A DNA stretch of 64,000 nt from the NCBI GenBank assembly GCA_018907035.1, contig JACCIC010000015.1:3416001-3480000 (forward strand), written 5' to 3'. Position 1 is the first letter of the stretch. The number at the start of each line of letters is the position of its first letter. Shown in pieces: positions 1 through 13,274 of the stretch. This DNA comes from Sycobia sp. Sy_11. Lineage: Eukaryota > Arthropoda > Insecta > Hymenoptera > Epichrysomallidae. The notes beneath the pieces were generated by a model that saw nothing but the letters and a program-made list of their open reading frames with translations, did no database searches and was not told the origin of the DNA. Both the position numbers and the translations under genes were made by a program.

Positions 1-1980
1 TCCGTTTTCGTATTAACGTTCAAAATCGACCATTAACGTTTGAAACAGTAGATCTCGGGATTATTTCGGGAGCGCCGATATACTCTGTCGCAAATTACGA
101 ATTTTGTTGGCGAATGGCGAAAATTCGGCGAGTTACGCAGGTATTTGGATCTCTATTTACAGTTTTCGAACTACAGCCAGGTGTACGGCTGTGTAACGCG
201 AGAATCGCAAACAGCAGTTTATAAAAATAAATGGAACACATCGTTCTTACCTTTTTAAATATTATATTTGTTGAGATAAAAATTCGAATGTAAAAATTTA
301 TCAAATGTGAATTCAAACGTATAGTATATTTTATCAACGCTTACTTAAACGTAATAAAAATCTTCACGAAATTTGAGCGATGCCACTTCTTTATAATTGG
401 AATAGATTCAATTTTGATATTCGTGAATTAAATTAAACGAGCGTCACTGTAATTATAAGATGATGTCCAGAATCATAGTATATCGCTGAACTTCAAATCC
501 TAAATTTGGAAGATATTAAGGAAAATATGATCTGTTGATCAGTGCTTTTTATTGTTTTGAGATGACTAACAAACCAACAGTAAAATTGCATAAGTTTTTA
601 AATCATGGGAAAACAAATGAAGCACATTTCTTTTTACACTTCGTCAATTGGATATGCAAGTTTTTTAAGAACATTAAAAATAAATGATATTTGCAATGCT
701 TACACTGATTGATAAGAACAATAAGAAATATATAAAATACATAGTGTACACAGGCTCAGTTCAAAAATATTGTAATAAACAGTATCGTAAAAAAGGTTCT
801 AGTCAACGGAACTGAAGTCTTCTTTGCGCACTCAGTTTAATTCAATACAGCGCATAATATTACATGGAATTAGATTGTTCTAGAGAGATTGCTGACTTGT
901 TGTTTGATAACACATTTCATCTTCTGCCGTAGATATAATTTTTCATGAATTAAATATATTTTCATAATTAATTATATTTTTCACGACTTTCGTCGTTAAA
1001 ACAAATAAACAATTTGTATCTTCATTCAGAACTATATGAACATACTCAATTGTTATATTTTCTAAACCGAATCAGTGACGATTACTGAAATTCAGTCTCA
1101 ACTTTATTCTCAATTGTATTCAATTTGCCATGCATTTACAATACAACGGCTTCCAATTAGCGATCATCATTATAAGATTCAATTTCCACATATATAGTAG
1201 ACAAGTTAAGTAAATTATATAAAAACAATAATGCAAAAATTTTGGCCAAAGAGGCCTGATGTAATATTTACGTTAGCTTACGTGGAATGATGAAGAAATC
1301 GTAATAGAGCACAATAAAGTCAAAAGCAGTGCATCTAATTATCTAAACGGTGACCATAAGTTCTTTTAGTTCATTAGTCCACTTCTACCGTCGCAGTCGG
1401 TGCCTTGTTCTTCTTTCTTTATAACTTCCAGGTCCATTCCTCCTCCTCTCTCACTTTCGCTCCCCCCCCCTCTCTCTGTATCTATTTTTTTATATTTAAG
1501 TATGCATAATATACACAAATGTTATATAGATATATATAGTGTAAATCTAAGTTTTTGTGTTTATTTACTTATCATGGAAAACCGTGTTCTCAGATTGGAA
1601 AAGTCGAACAAATGCTTTTTGTAAATCCGACCCGTTGGAAAAATGGAACAATACCCCATTCGCCGAGATATTTTCTCGGTTTTCGCTTCTTCTACATATA
1701 TATTATTACAGTACGTCGTTTTTCGAAAGATAAATATCTCTTCTGATTCGGTAAATTGAGTTGAGCATTTTTTTGATTCCCAATTGCCTTTGCGCCGTTT
1801 ATATGGAAGGGCGATATCTCGGGGGCGCAATAAATCTCGATGGCGAACTTAATTTTTTTTCCAATACCCGTTCCAAAAAGCACATAGGCGGGAAAAACAA
1901 AAAAAAAAAAAAAATGAAAAGAGGGCAAGCATCGGACAATTTTACGCTCGTATGAGGGAATTTTCAATTTTCTAAATACA
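1..1980. other. A+T-rich intergenic DNA, nothing recognised
   Basis: Both strands carry only short open frames broken by stops, with no family motif. A C-rich run followed by a short CT stretch lies near 1440-1480 and an A-run near 1899-1913. I see no promoter, RNA gene or transposon signature. Confidence 0.6.
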
Positions 1981-2460
1981 ACTTGTGAAACCCACCGTGG
2001 CCGTATTTGAGAAACTCAAATTTACACGCGCTCGATCGCGTAACAAGCGGAAAGGGAAACTTTCCGCCGCGTTCGAGGAAACGCTTTACAATTATCGCGA
2101 AAGGACAAGAAATTTCGCCCGCCCGAAATCTCGTCGAACACGGGCAGAGGGTGGCGGGGAGGAGGCGTAGAAGACGGAATAGACGCGGGGGACGCGACGT
2201 GAAGAGGTGGGCAAAAAGCGTTTGGCTTTTTAGGTCGGGCCGCGAGCGTGCAGCCGGCAGGCCGGCCGGTAGTTAATCATTACGCGCGGAAAACAGAGGA
2301 TCGAAAGATTTTCCCGAGCCTGTCTCGAGATAATTCAAATTTATTGGACAATATTTTTGCAGTCAGAACGGACCTGGCCGCGTGATTTATTCCTGGCGCG
2401 ATTTACTTTTCGGGTTTTAGACAATTTATCGGAATTCGGTTGCTCGGCATGACAAAGGTA
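1981..2460. other. G+C-rich, CpG-rich non-coding island
   Basis: Base composition changes sharply here: CpG dinucleotides and G+C-rich words are frequent, unlike the A+T-rich flanks. Overlapping open frames on the plus strand are low-complexity and Arg/Gly-rich, as expected from G+C-rich sequence, and match no family I know. It could be a promoter, a 5' untranslated exon or a conserved regulatory island of a neighbouring gene outside the window. Confidence 0.45.
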
Positions 2461-3237
2461 ATTTATAGTATATCGTCCTTAAATATTGAAATACGAAATT
2501 AATAGATATTATAGTTAAGTGTTACGCGACAATTTATCCGTACAAATATTTCACGATAAATACAAAAGACATGAAAGCTTGAGCATTCAAGAATTCAAAC
2601 AAACGATGTTGATTCTACTGATAGCATCGACAGTCTACTAAGGATTTGAAATTTGACTGCTCTCAATCTGAATAAACAAAATAAAACATCCATAGAGAGG
2701 CTATCCCATGTTAACTGATCATTTAGATTTCGCGAAATTAAGCAGACCATTATTCCAGAGAATCACTTGCTGTGCCTAGCACACATATGTATTGGAAAAA
2801 AAAACTAATCGAGATATCAAACAAGCCATGTTTATTGTCGGGGAGCAATCTCCGATTTTTCATTGCATTTAATTGCACTATAACAATGAATATTTTCATA
2901 TTGATCATGTAAGGCTTGACATTGAAATAAACTTTTTCTGGCCATGCGAAGGTCCAATCCATGGTGATCACTGGACAGTTGAAGATGAACTATACCAATC
3001 CGTTACAGTCACTTAACTCTACGAGTTTCACCGTTCCTTTTACAAGAATAGTTAAGGATTGCGAATACACTAGAGCCGAAATTGTACGAGAAAAAAGACT
3101 ATTTATTTTCAGTATTTTATATTATTGTGGATATTTTGGTGATTTGTTTTCTTATTGTCAGCAGGACGTGCGCTATCTTACGAAAAAATTGAGCTAACAC
3201 ACGATAGTCCAGCGCCAAATAAGTCGAGCACATGTCC

Positions 3238-3240
<3 letters not shown>
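2461..3240. other. Intergenic DNA, nothing recognised
   Basis: A+T-rich sequence without coding signature or repeat structure that I can support. Confidence 0.5.
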
Positions 3241-3313
<73 letters not shown>

Positions 3314-3326
3314 CTATATATATATA
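3241..3326. repeat. Compound (TC)n-(TA)n microsatellite
   Basis: An uninterrupted TC dinucleotide tract of about 59 bases runs directly into a TA tract of about 27 bases. Open frames crossing it are repeat artefacts. Confidence 0.97.
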
Positions 3327-4026
3327 CTCTTATCAGCCAAATTTGTTCGACCGAATCTGGACGAAGGCGACGGATCTCCGTGACCGTCCGTGAAACGCCC
3401 ACTTGCGCTCCCAGCGAACGAACGAACTTATCGTCTTGCAGGTGTAGAAGGGGATGGGGGCAGCTGGAAAACGCAGCTGAGCAGTGGAAAAAGGGAGGAA
3501 AAACTTGGCGCGGTATCGTAATACACCTTCTCCGTTCGGCCCGATGCACAAACGTGGAAGAGCGAAGGGCGGGTTAATAACCGAAGTTAGCGGAAACTCG
3601 TTATAAAATGGATTAAGTTGGATTTTTTTTTTCTCTCGGTGGCCTCGGCGCTCGGCTACCGAGGCCGCCGCCGGCTTTACGCCACTGTACAGATTTAAGA
3701 GTTGTTTTCAAACTTACAACCGCGAACCAAGTAAAAGTCTCAATTTTCCACGATGAGAGCTAGAGTGGCAGAGGGAGGGAGAGAGAGAAAGAGAGAGGAC
3801 AAAAACGAAAGAAAGATAGAGAAAGCGTTGAGGAAATAGAGCGCGGATACCGTAAGCTATATTCATGCCGACCGAGGCACGATTCTCTTTAGACGGGGCA
3901 AATGCAATTCATTTCGCGAGAGAACTTCGCCGGTAAACAGAGTGCGAAATTCTTTCTCCAATCGCTCGCCTACCCCCCTCCCATGCTCTCTATCTCCCTC
4001 TCTATTGCATTCATTTGTGATCTCAC

Positions 4027-4029
<3 letters not shown>
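3327..4029. other. Mixed-composition intergenic DNA with a G+C-rich part
   Basis: About 3340-3700 is G+C-rich with many CpGs. A purine-rich GA stretch follows near 3770-3830. No coding frame resembles a known protein. Like the islands at 2.0-2.5 and 5.8-6.25 kb it may be regulatory, but nothing in it proves that. Confidence 0.4.
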
Positions 4030-4093
<64 letters not shown>

Positions 4094-4118
4094 ACTCTCA
4101 CTCTCACTCTTTCTCTCT
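4030..4118. repeat. (CT)n microsatellite with CTCACT variants
   Basis: A pure CT tract grades into a CTCACT hexamer repeat near 4086-4110. The serine/leucine-rich open frames here are repeat artefacts. Confidence 0.96.
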
Positions 4119-5010
4119 GCTTCATTCGCGTGGGACTAGTTGTTTTTTTTCCTTTCCTTCAATCTAGCTTTAATTAAATTTTCTGCGAGCTATAGAGGAC
4201 TTTTTATTGTTCGCGCAACTGCGATAACCAACTAATGTAGTTTGCAATACTTTCTCGGACTTCGGAATTATTAATCTATCTTTATTAAAGATTCGTTACT
4301 ATGTAGGCGTTGCTTTATTAACTCTATTCACGTCCCTGGCACCGGTACCTAAATAAACGTGCCAGTTATTTGATTTGGACATTCGGCTCCTTTAATAACC
4401 TATTGGGCAATAACCGGCCAAAGTTGATAATTATCCCACAGTGCACTACGAAAGACAGAAATAATTGAATAATAAATAAAAATTAAGCGCGATTGCGCGA
4501 GATTCTCTCGTTTCATGGATTTTTTTTATGGACTAATATAATATAATGGAAATTTAAGGATGGAGCTGACTTCGTTTAAGCCGTAAAAATCGAATTTATG
4601 AGCCAGTTTCAAGTGAGGCAAATGTTGATTAGCTATATCTCTTAGAAAGAACATTAATTAATTCTTTCGCTTCATTAAGAGCTATTAAAGTGTAATATAA
4701 AACTTCGAAATTGATTATTGCACGGATATTTTACGACTGTGCGCATTTTGTCAGAAATGATTGCGCATAGTTTTTCCCTTTAATTAAATAGATTTTTTAT
4801 GTACATATGTGTGTGTGTGCGCGCCTGTGGGTGGGTGCGTGTGCGAATTACGTAGGAATGATATTGGGATAAAAGCTAATACGATAAATTCATCACTTCA
4901 TATACTCCTCAAATTTCATCCAAATAATATTTCATAATGTGCTATCTATGCTTCGTATAATCTGCTTCAATACAGAATTTGTTATTTTAAATATACTATT
5001 ATATGTTCTT

Positions 5011-5068
<58 letters not shown>

Positions 5069-5770
5069 GCGGATAAAATCTAATGCATGGGTCATGAGAA
5101 ATATACGTACGCCACTTTACAAAATTCCAATCTAAATTTCAATCGAATCTGAACCTGTGAATGTAGAAAATCAAATTTTAATAATAAAACTGTATTTAAG
5201 TTTCTAAATAAGAATGCTCATAATATATTTAAAAACACTGGTATTATGAACAGAAGTTATACTATAAAATAGATACTTAAGTTATATGTATTACAATATA
5301 ATATAATATAATATAGAAAAACGAAAATTCTTAACTTTTTTATTCTATATATTGACTATTTTATGCAAAAAGAAATTCATTCCGATTGACCAAATATCTT
5401 TTTTTTGTGCGCATAGGCAAATATCTTTCTATAATATTATAGATTAGGTACATGTTGTATCTTGCGAGCTACATTGAACTTTAGTATAATTCAACTAACT
5501 TAACAATTAGTTTCAAGTAAATCTGGAATTTGCATACAAAAATATCTCTGAATAATATTTTTCCAATCGATGTGACTTTTCAAATTGTTTGAAACTTCAA
5601 AAATCCCCTCTACGATTCTAGCAGAATTACTATATTAGTATTCAATATTATCCAATGGAGAGTGTACTTCAGTTACATTAGTCACTCAACTTGTCTGGTT
5701 TGAATTCAACTTTTTATCAGAATGAAATAAAAAAAAAAAGACATTCTTTATAACAATCGAGAACGTCGCG
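4119..5770. other. A+T-rich intergenic DNA
   Basis: No gene found. It contains a GT-rich stretch at about 4809-4850 and short TATAA iterations near 5293-5313, besides the (TA)n tract listed separately. Confidence 0.5.
5016..5066. repeat. (TA)n microsatellite
   Basis: Uninterrupted AT dinucleotide tract of about 50 bases. Confidence 0.96.
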
Positions 5771-6250
5771 CTCAAAAATGTTCAATAAAAATTATCATTC
5801 CCGAAACTCCTTGCGTTATAAGCCCTCGGGCGCGGCATTCGTTCCGGAAAACCGCGCCATCTATCGGTCCCGCATCTCCGATAACCGCGACGGCACTCGA
5901 CCGAACCCCATAAATCATCGGAGCTTCGCGCGCCGCGTCACGTCAGTTCGCGCTCGGGAGGAGCGACGCCTGATAACTCGTCGCGGCGGCGCGCTACACC
6001 GTCGATTTGGCGGCGTCGGCGGCGCGCGCGAGCGCGGAATGCGAAAAAAGGCGCGCGATAAGCCCCGTCCGAACGGCGAGTTTATATTGTTCGAGCGATT
6101 TCCGTTGGTGGGTTGCGCCGCGAGGCCGGAAGGCGCCGTCAGAATTGGGCGGGTGATCAATTTGGCCGCGGTGACTTGGATTGTACACAAGCGACGAGAA
6201 TTATTGCATAATCGCGGCGTAAGAAGAAAAACGAGTCAGTCCTGACGCTA
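5771..6250. other. CpG-rich island next to the protease array
   Basis: This is the most G+C-rich block of the window, full of CGCG and GCGGCG words and sharply bounded by A+T-rich DNA. A 155-codon plus-strand frame (5778-6245) and minus-strand frames are Arg/Pro-rich and look like composition artefacts. The block may be a promoter, first exon or boundary element. Confidence 0.45.
5854..5863. promoter_or_regulatory. Possible CTCF-like insulator motif
   Basis: GCGCCATCTA here is the reverse complement of TAGATGGCGC. As I recall it, this resembles the AGATGGCGC-type core bound by insect CTCF. It sits in the CpG-rich block at the gene-poor edge of the array. The motif is short and can occur by chance. 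Confidence 0.25.
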
Positions 6251-8765
6251 GATATACCTTCCCATTTTTGCATTAACCCGTTCCCGGCAAAAAAGGCTTT
6301 TTATTTGTATTTTATTCAACAAAATTGCAATTATCTTTATTTTTGTGATAAATTTCACATAGCACATTTTACTTTATGGTTCATTCATAACTTTGCATGA
6401 TTTTAGACTAAAAAATTAGATCCTAAAATATCAATCCAATACTATTCGCATATTAAATACAACATGAAATTAAAAAATACAATAGAATCAAAATAAACTA
6501 AAGACGCACTCGTCTATGCTCTTCGGCCTTTTAGCTACAACGATAAAATAGCTGATAATAAAATTTTTTAAACAGCATAAAAAATTGTTTTAATTTCAAA
6601 CATATAAATATTAATATTACAACAGTGAAAAATAAAAATTTAGAAATATAAGAAAAAAGATATCCTCTTGACGTGCAAACAATTCAATTGTTACTCCCCT
6701 AGCCTGTTTAAATAAACTTTCTTTTATACATAATTAATTCATAATTATACGTATCAGATATATATCGAAAACTTGTAAAATGAATAAAAAATTTTTTTTT
6801 TATTAAAATTAATTAAAATTGGTATAGATATTGTAACCCGTGTCTGATCATTCTGTGGTTTCGATATCCTGTAGTGAGAAAAAATGAGAAAACAAAGCAA
6901 TGTTACGAATGTAATGGTACCCGATGTGAATTTATACAATGGATGAAAATTAATTTACTTATAGATACAATTTAATTAATTCCAGAGCCAACACACTTCT
7001 AAACTCTATGCAGTTGGAAATTATAAAGAACAATACGAAATGTGTAAAAAATTCAAGAACTATAGTACTGCAATATGTAAGCAACTCAAGCATAAAAAAA
7101 CAATGTACCGCATTAATGCCACTTAATCGATATCATAATAATCTTAATGTAAATCTTCAACCTCGCCATAACTCTGAACAACTTAGATAGCGAATAAAAC
7201 CAACTAAGTCTCCAAATACATCAAATAATAATTCTAATGGAATGGAATTTCAATAGCTTCTACAAACAGAACGAATTCCTACAAAAAAGCTTTATTACAC
7301 AAGAAGAAGCCCATATAATTTCAACTAAAAAAACTTAAAAACCAGATATTTTCTCAACAGATCCAGCGAAAATTGTATGACTAAAAAAGATGAAATCATG
7401 ATAACGAGACAACGAATCCGACACACTGAAATAAGTATGAAACATTCTGATAGACTGCATACTCTACGAAAAGAAAGGATAGCTTTTAATATCAATAAAG
7501 GTTTACAGCGCCATTTCGAAAACAAAATGCAGTTTTATAACTGCATTTAAATAAAAATACGCTGTTCAATAAGATATACTATAATTATATTAATCTAAAT
7601 AAGTAATACATGTTGAGACAGTGATCAAAATATCTTATACCACAGTATTGGTGTTAATAAATATAACTACGATGAAAATAAAGTTAACTTATTTAGGGAA
7701 TGATTCTGATCCCTCATTTTATAGAATAGATAGAGTTCTGTTCCCTCATTTTCAATTCGGCTTATATTGATTTTTATCGGAAAGCCGTGTGAAACAGTGA
7801 AGGTTAAGACCTTTTAAGATAGAACCTAAAGTGTATTGGAATTATTAGATTTCTTGACTTGCTTATTGATATGATTCTAGTTTGATTCAGAAGTCTTTTA
7901 ATTTAATTAAAAATTCTACGTATTTCCCATCATCGCTCTTTAATGATTGGACTAAACAACCAGCTTAGAGAATATAGGTAGCTCGATATATACTTGTGTA
8001 TCTATACACTGATTACATACCTCCTTGTGAGCACCGATATCAGCAAGAAACTGTTATTATTCACGTTATTTTATTCAGTGTCTGGTCATACGCAGTCATA
8101 CATTTTCTACCAATTTTTTATTCATTATCGTTTCTACATTTTTTCTTACACATGCTCGCTCTTTCAACCATCCAGCCTCCCGTTCATCTCAAATCACATT
8201 CTTACAATCTAATTTGCGATCAGTCGTCAAATGTATCTTAACAGTCGTCGTAACTCTAACCACGTTTTCCAGCGTAATCACTCCTAGTTTCATCGCAATT
8301 TCAACCCTAATCGTTACACGAAAAGTTTACTGCGCATCATCACAGGTCCAGCTATAATACTTGAAATCTAACGAGATTATCCTCTGCAGCCTGTAGAGAG
8401 AGCACTGACTTAAATTAACTTAACTTATTAATGTATCCGTGTGAAATAACATTCAACATAATGTCCACAATACGAACTATTCATCGATAAATTCCTCACT
8501 GTTCGTCCGCACATAGATCTAATTGAAGTTATTATGATTATAATTATTGTCACTGTTGCTGTTGTTGTACTTGTTGTTGTTAGTGTTGTTGTTGTTCTTT
8601 CTGTTTTTGTTCTTATTGTTATTGTTCTTGGTATTGTTATGATTGGCAACAATGCTCTAAAATGATCTGTTTATCCTACCAAAAGGGTCATAAAGACATA
8701 TAATGAAAGAATTATAAATGCATCAATAATTTTTTTTTGAACAACTTTTACAAATCACTTTTACA
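6251..8765. other. A+T-rich intergenic DNA downstream of copy 1
   Basis: No gene or transposon recognised. The right end should hold the 3' untranslated region and polyadenylation site of copy 1, whose stop codon is at 8766-8768. No single polyadenylation signal stands out. Confidence 0.45.
8528..8641. repeat. Imperfect (GTT)n repeat
   Basis: Interrupted GTT/ATT trinucleotide iterations. The Thr-rich minus-strand open frame over this stretch (8428-8652) is a repeat artefact. Confidence 0.85.
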
Positions 8766-11700
8766 TTATACAGTATTGTTTCTGTAACTTAGGTACGGAT
8801 GATTGATATAAATTGCTGTATATGGTGGAATATTACCGGTTATTATTGAATTTATAAAATGTTCAAATTGCGATACTTTCGTATATATAGTTCCATGAGT
8901 AGTATCATCACAATTTGGACGATGTTTGCTAGCAATCCCTACAACTTTCTTATTGACGTGAAGAGGAACTCCATTATCTCCCTGTAATAGTATAACTTAT
9001 TACTAATTAGTGTGAAACTAAAAATTTATTTTGTCACATACAGATTTGAAAGAACGACTAAGTAAAGTAATTTACGTTTTCAATCTATAATGAATAGCAA
9101 GGTAAGTAAAAGTTATTCAGATGTAAACATAGTGAAAGATAATGGTAACGCATATTCTCACAAAATTAATTCTGATTCACATAAATTACCGATATTATCC
9201 ATGTAAATAAATGAAATTCAGATTTTAATCAACTCGAAAAGGAACTTACCGCGCAAAGACCTCTATGTTGAAACCTGCGGTCAGGTTGGATTACAGCACA
9301 TATTTGTGTTAATAGATTCAGATCATCATATGATGCCTTGCATTCTTCCGCACTTGTAATTTTTACAAATGCATATTTTAATTCATGACCTTTTACTGAA
9401 TGTATTATTATTCTCTCTCTACTTTCAGATGGGAGCATGGTAATATCGTAGGAGTCAACTCCAAATCCTGCTACGTCTCCACTTACGTTATAAAAGACTT
9501 CATGAAGTTGTGGAATCTCAAGTGGGGCTAAATTCTCATTGTTCTGCAGGTCTAGGCTATCCTTTAACTAAAAAAAATTAAATATCCAGGGATATATAGA
9601 TATTCAGGTAGCTTTAATTGCGATCGACATGCACCTTAATCCAGTTTTTAATTTGAATATTTATCGAATTTTCCCTTAATATAAATTTTATTATTTTCAC
9701 TTTGTCATTTTAAATCAAAGTGCTTGTATTAACGTTGAATTGAATTATCAAAAGTTATTAAAGCATTATCATTTCGAATATATTTGCCTGATTCTGATTT
9801 TGAATATCTAGCTTAAGTATTCTGCTATCCATAAAATAGGTAAACAATTGAGTCGAAGTTTATAATCCAATCAGTAACACAACCAGATGAATGCCTCTTC
9901 GATGTCTCAGGCAGTCGCGGTTATAGAGAATGGATAAAAATACTTCAGAAACGTGAGAAACTGGGGGATGCAAATAATCCATTTTTGCAATAGAACTGGA
10001 CTGATAAGAATGAAATAGTCAAAAATATCGTATGACAGTTATCTATTCATAATGGAAAAATATCAGAAGAAGAACGTGAAGGATAACATAAGAGATAGAA
10101 TCGATCGAAATTTACTTTTGTTCTTGAATGCTTGATCTGAGCGAATATCTCCATAGACGAAAACTGTTTTTTATACATGTGCATGTATATTCATTCACTA
10201 TGAATCATTGGTGTTGACACAACAATTTGTTACAGAACCGTACAAATGTACATTATTGTTTCAAGTACTATATTCCAAAGAGGTTAAGAATACCTGTCTG
10301 TTTGTCTTACAGTAGGTTCCTTACGAAAAAATTCGAGAGTATGGGATTCCCAGTAATACAATTCCCGAAAAAAGCGTCTATTGCTTCGTGCTTTATCTTT
10401 CCACAAATCCTCTGCTTAAATTTATAATCGGTCCAATTTTCTGATGCACGAAAAAAGAGGTGGCCTCAGAAGGTGCCAGCGAAGTATCTGAATTGGTCAA
10501 AGAATTTTCTACACAGAAGTTAAAAATTTAACATTTACCATTCTGAATCGAATTTACTACACAAGGTATAAGTATTATACTGTATAAAGATACTTCGGTA
10601 TCAAATATATGATATGCTGTCATTTCAATTCTCTAATGCATTCGTGAATACGAAAAATACATGAAAGGCATAATTGTAGGTCTACCTACGTAACTGTGAC
10701 CTATGTAACTGAGTCTATTTACACAAGGAACTCTACAAAGTTTTCGAGATTGAATACTTAAATTTTTACTTCTTGCATGCTCTTTCATTCTATTACTTAT
10801 CGCTGATTAAATCAATTAAAGGACTTTATAATTAACAATTTTTAATTTTAAAATCGAATTAGAACCAATAACATTATAAGAAAGAGAGTTATAATGAACC
10901 TATCTGACGATTATTATAGTTTCTTAGTTTTTATTAATGAAACTTGGACTGAATTTAAATGAAATTTTCGATAAATCACATGTTAGAGAAGATAAAACTT
11001 TTCTTATTACAATATGATTCTTTCTTCGAATATGAATATTAAAGTAAAGTTTTTATTTAAAAATTCATTTTTCTCCACAACACATTCAATTTAAATGTCA
11101 ATTCTAAGAAAAACTTTACTCTAATTTAATTGATGCTCTGTAGAAATTAGCTACTGACATAGCTAGCGTATTTGATCTGTATTAAAGTATTATTATTATC
11201 ATGACTGGCGTTATCTTTACTATTTTTATGATTTTCTTTTACCTGTACTACTGCTATGTCATTGCTCTTTCTTAAGCCATTGTATAAGTATGTATAGATG
11301 AATTCGATATCATTTACAATTAGATTGGGGGCTGTAATATTAAATTGGCCTACGGCTGCGAAAAACGCCAGCTTCTGCAATTTATGTTTGGAATTTATAA
11401 AGCATCGAGCAGCAGATAATAAGAAATAATCGCTAATGATAGCAGCACTGCCAAGTAAAAATGTCGTGGAAGAAAAGTTGTATCTTCCCACTATTGCAGC
11501 TTGATATTTATAATTTTCTGGATAAACGGGCCAACTACCGACGATTCCTTCCGCTTTGAAAGCTAGAACATAAATTATAAAAAGGTTACTTTATACAGAA
11601 ATTTTTTAAAAAATTTTTTTTATTTGCTTAAATACTGTATCAATTATTCGAAAATTATATTGGAACATATTGTTGGTGGGAGGTCTATCACTAATAATAA

Positions 11701-11819
11701 AACCTCTCAACTTTCCGAGACAGTTCAAAAGGCCCCTCGACGGCACGCTGGAATACAAGTACATTATAATAACAGTTCGATTAATAATTTTTCTGTGTAT
11801 AAGGGGCCATTGTAATCTG

Positions 11820-11870
<51 letters not shown>

Positions 11871-13133
11871 TAGAAAATGATGGGTCAAGAACATAAATAG
11901 TAGGCTAGTCCCATAGTGGGTCAGTTTAAAATAGTTCCACATAGTCATATACTAAATTAATGTCAAATGAAACTCACTAGTCACTTTTGTGTTCTCCCTC
12001 TCTCTCTCTCTCTCTCTCTCTTACGTGAGATCTCGAAATTTTTTGGGTAACCTGAAAGGTAATATTATTCTCAATATTTTTCTGAAATTCTAAAGAGTTT
12101 TCTTACATAGTTTTGGTTAATAGTACATTTTAACATCAGTGTGCAAGTTGAATATTTATATTGTGAGACAGTTTATCCATGATTAGTAAAACAAGGTAAA
12201 TAGCAAAAAGTAAAAATCATCCTAGACTATATGTTTCACCACAAACATTGGAATATCGAGTTAGAGTTAATGTAATTAGAGTTAGTGTAATGTGGAATTT
12301 AGAGTAGTGAAAATAACTATAATATACTTCTGATTAACAGCTATTTTTTTTGTTTTTATCCATCAACTAGAACTTGATAAAGTCAAGACTTCTGCTTTTT
12401 AACTTTAATTTATAAGACAATGTACGAATACTATTGATCAATTGATACAATAAGGGAATAAAAGAAAATCCATTAATACGATCTCGATTAAAATAGTGAA
12501 AATAAGGTATAAATGAAACCGTTATATTCCTGATCTTTTTGTTATTTAAAAAACGACGGGTAACGACATACCATTGACTTAGTAGTGAAATATCAGCTGG
12601 GGCTCCGTCAGCCTCAAAATTCGACGCATATATTTTTCAAAATGAAAAATGTTGCATTAGCAAGGAATCGAACTCAAAATTTGTTGAGAAATAAGTTGAT
12701 ATAGGTCGAGTCTGAACCGAGGATTGGTCTTTTGTCAACCGATTGCGTCACTGTCCAATTAATGGTAATGAAGTATATTGTCTATTGTATATACAATTTA
12801 TTATACTTTTATTCGATAGCAAATAAAAAGTCAATAATGACGTAGCTGAATGCCATACCGGGGATTTCAAAAGCTTGAAGATTGAAAGAAGTGCTAGCAC
12901 GAATGCTCGTTATGTCTTCGAGGGATTACATTTTTGAGCAAAAATCGATTTCCATAAATAAACAAATAAATATCATTGGCAGAAAATTATAATTCTCGTT
13001 ATTTTCCTTTGTACCACGTATTTATAAAGTCTAAATTTAGTGAGAATGTAATAAAATGAGATCACTTACCATGGTGAGCTGCAAAAAGATTTGATATTAA
13101 AAGTGTAACAAAAATTGCGCTCAAATGTTTCAT
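8766..13133 (-). CDS. Serine protease homologue, array copy 1 (inactive S1)
   Basis: Four-exon gene: 13070-13133, 11243-11562, 9250-9567 and 8766-8981 (918 nt, 305 residues). Every join has GT-AG ends; intron phases are 1, 0, 0. Exon 1 encodes a hydrophobic signal peptide (MKHLSAIF start). The mature chymotrypsin fold begins at IVGS (residue 28), preceded by Glu-Gly rather than Arg/Lys. The His position reads SAARCF (Arg74), the Asp is kept in SNDIAV (Asp123), and the Ser position is Asn237 in GDNGVPL. The pairs C168-C182 and C191-C220 (chymotrypsin numbering) are kept; C42, C136 and C201 are gone. It should be a secreted pseudoprotease that binds or regulates rather than cuts; the partner is unknown. 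Exon 3 has one codon more than in copies 2-4. Intron 1 holds GA and TC tracts and a tRNA-like relic. Confidence 0.9.
11825..11870. repeat. (GA)n microsatellite in copy 1 intron 1
   Basis: GA dinucleotide tract with one interruption near its right end. A complementary TC tract lies about 130 bases away at 11998-12021, so the intron RNA could fold back on itself. Confidence 0.95.
11998..12021. repeat. (TC)n microsatellite in copy 1 intron 1
   Basis: TC tract of about 24 bases, complementary to the GA tract at 11825-11870. Confidence 0.93.
12660..12755 (-). repeat. tRNA-derived SINE-like relic
   Basis: Read on the minus strand, GACGCAATCGGTTGA near 12732-12746 resembles a polymerase III box A. 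A good box B, GTTCGATTCC, follows at about 12663-12672, and a weaker one, GGTTCAGACTC, lies nearer. The spacing is wrong for a working tRNA gene, so a SINE head or tRNA relic in copy 1 intron 1 is more likely. Confidence 0.35.
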
Positions 13134-13182
13134 TTTACGTATTATGCAGTATCAAAAATACGTTGTTTGATAGAGGAATTAT

Positions 13183-13210
13183 GAAACAATATAACTATTC
13201 CTATATATAC
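13183..13210 (-). promoter_or_regulatory. Core promoter of copy 1 (TATA plus ATATTGTTTC)
   Basis: On the minus strand a TATATATAGG box is followed within about ten bases by TTATATTGTTTC, roughly 50-77 bases before the ATG. The same TATA plus ATATTRCTT arrangement precedes exon 1 of all six complete copies, which argues for function. The transcription start is probably at or just after the second motif. Confidence 0.6.
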
Positions 13211-13251
13211 CTTTATACTTTTTTGTTATGATATACAAAAGAAATTTTTTA

Positions 13252-13274
13252 TATCTATTTGCACAACGTATGCG
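13252..13274 (-). promoter_or_regulatory. Conserved upstream element of copy 1
   Basis: Plus-strand ATCTATTTGCACAACGTATG here corresponds to similar words about 40-60 bases upstream of the TATA box in copies 2-4, and a weaker form in copies 5-6. It resembles a POU octamer (ATGCAAAT) when read on the minus strand, with one mismatch in this copy. Confidence 0.4.

Noticed and set aside
1985..2276. Overlapping plus-strand open frames in the first G+C-rich island
   Set aside because: Low-complexity Arg/Gly-rich translations in two frames at once, with no recognisable domain.
5778..6245. 155-codon plus-strand open frame in the CpG-rich block
   Set aside because: Arg/Pro-rich composition, overlapping open frames on the other strand and no motif. 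It is explained by low stop frequency in G+C-rich DNA.
8428..8652. Thr-rich minus-strand open frame
   Set aside because: Translation of an imperfect (GTT)n repeat.
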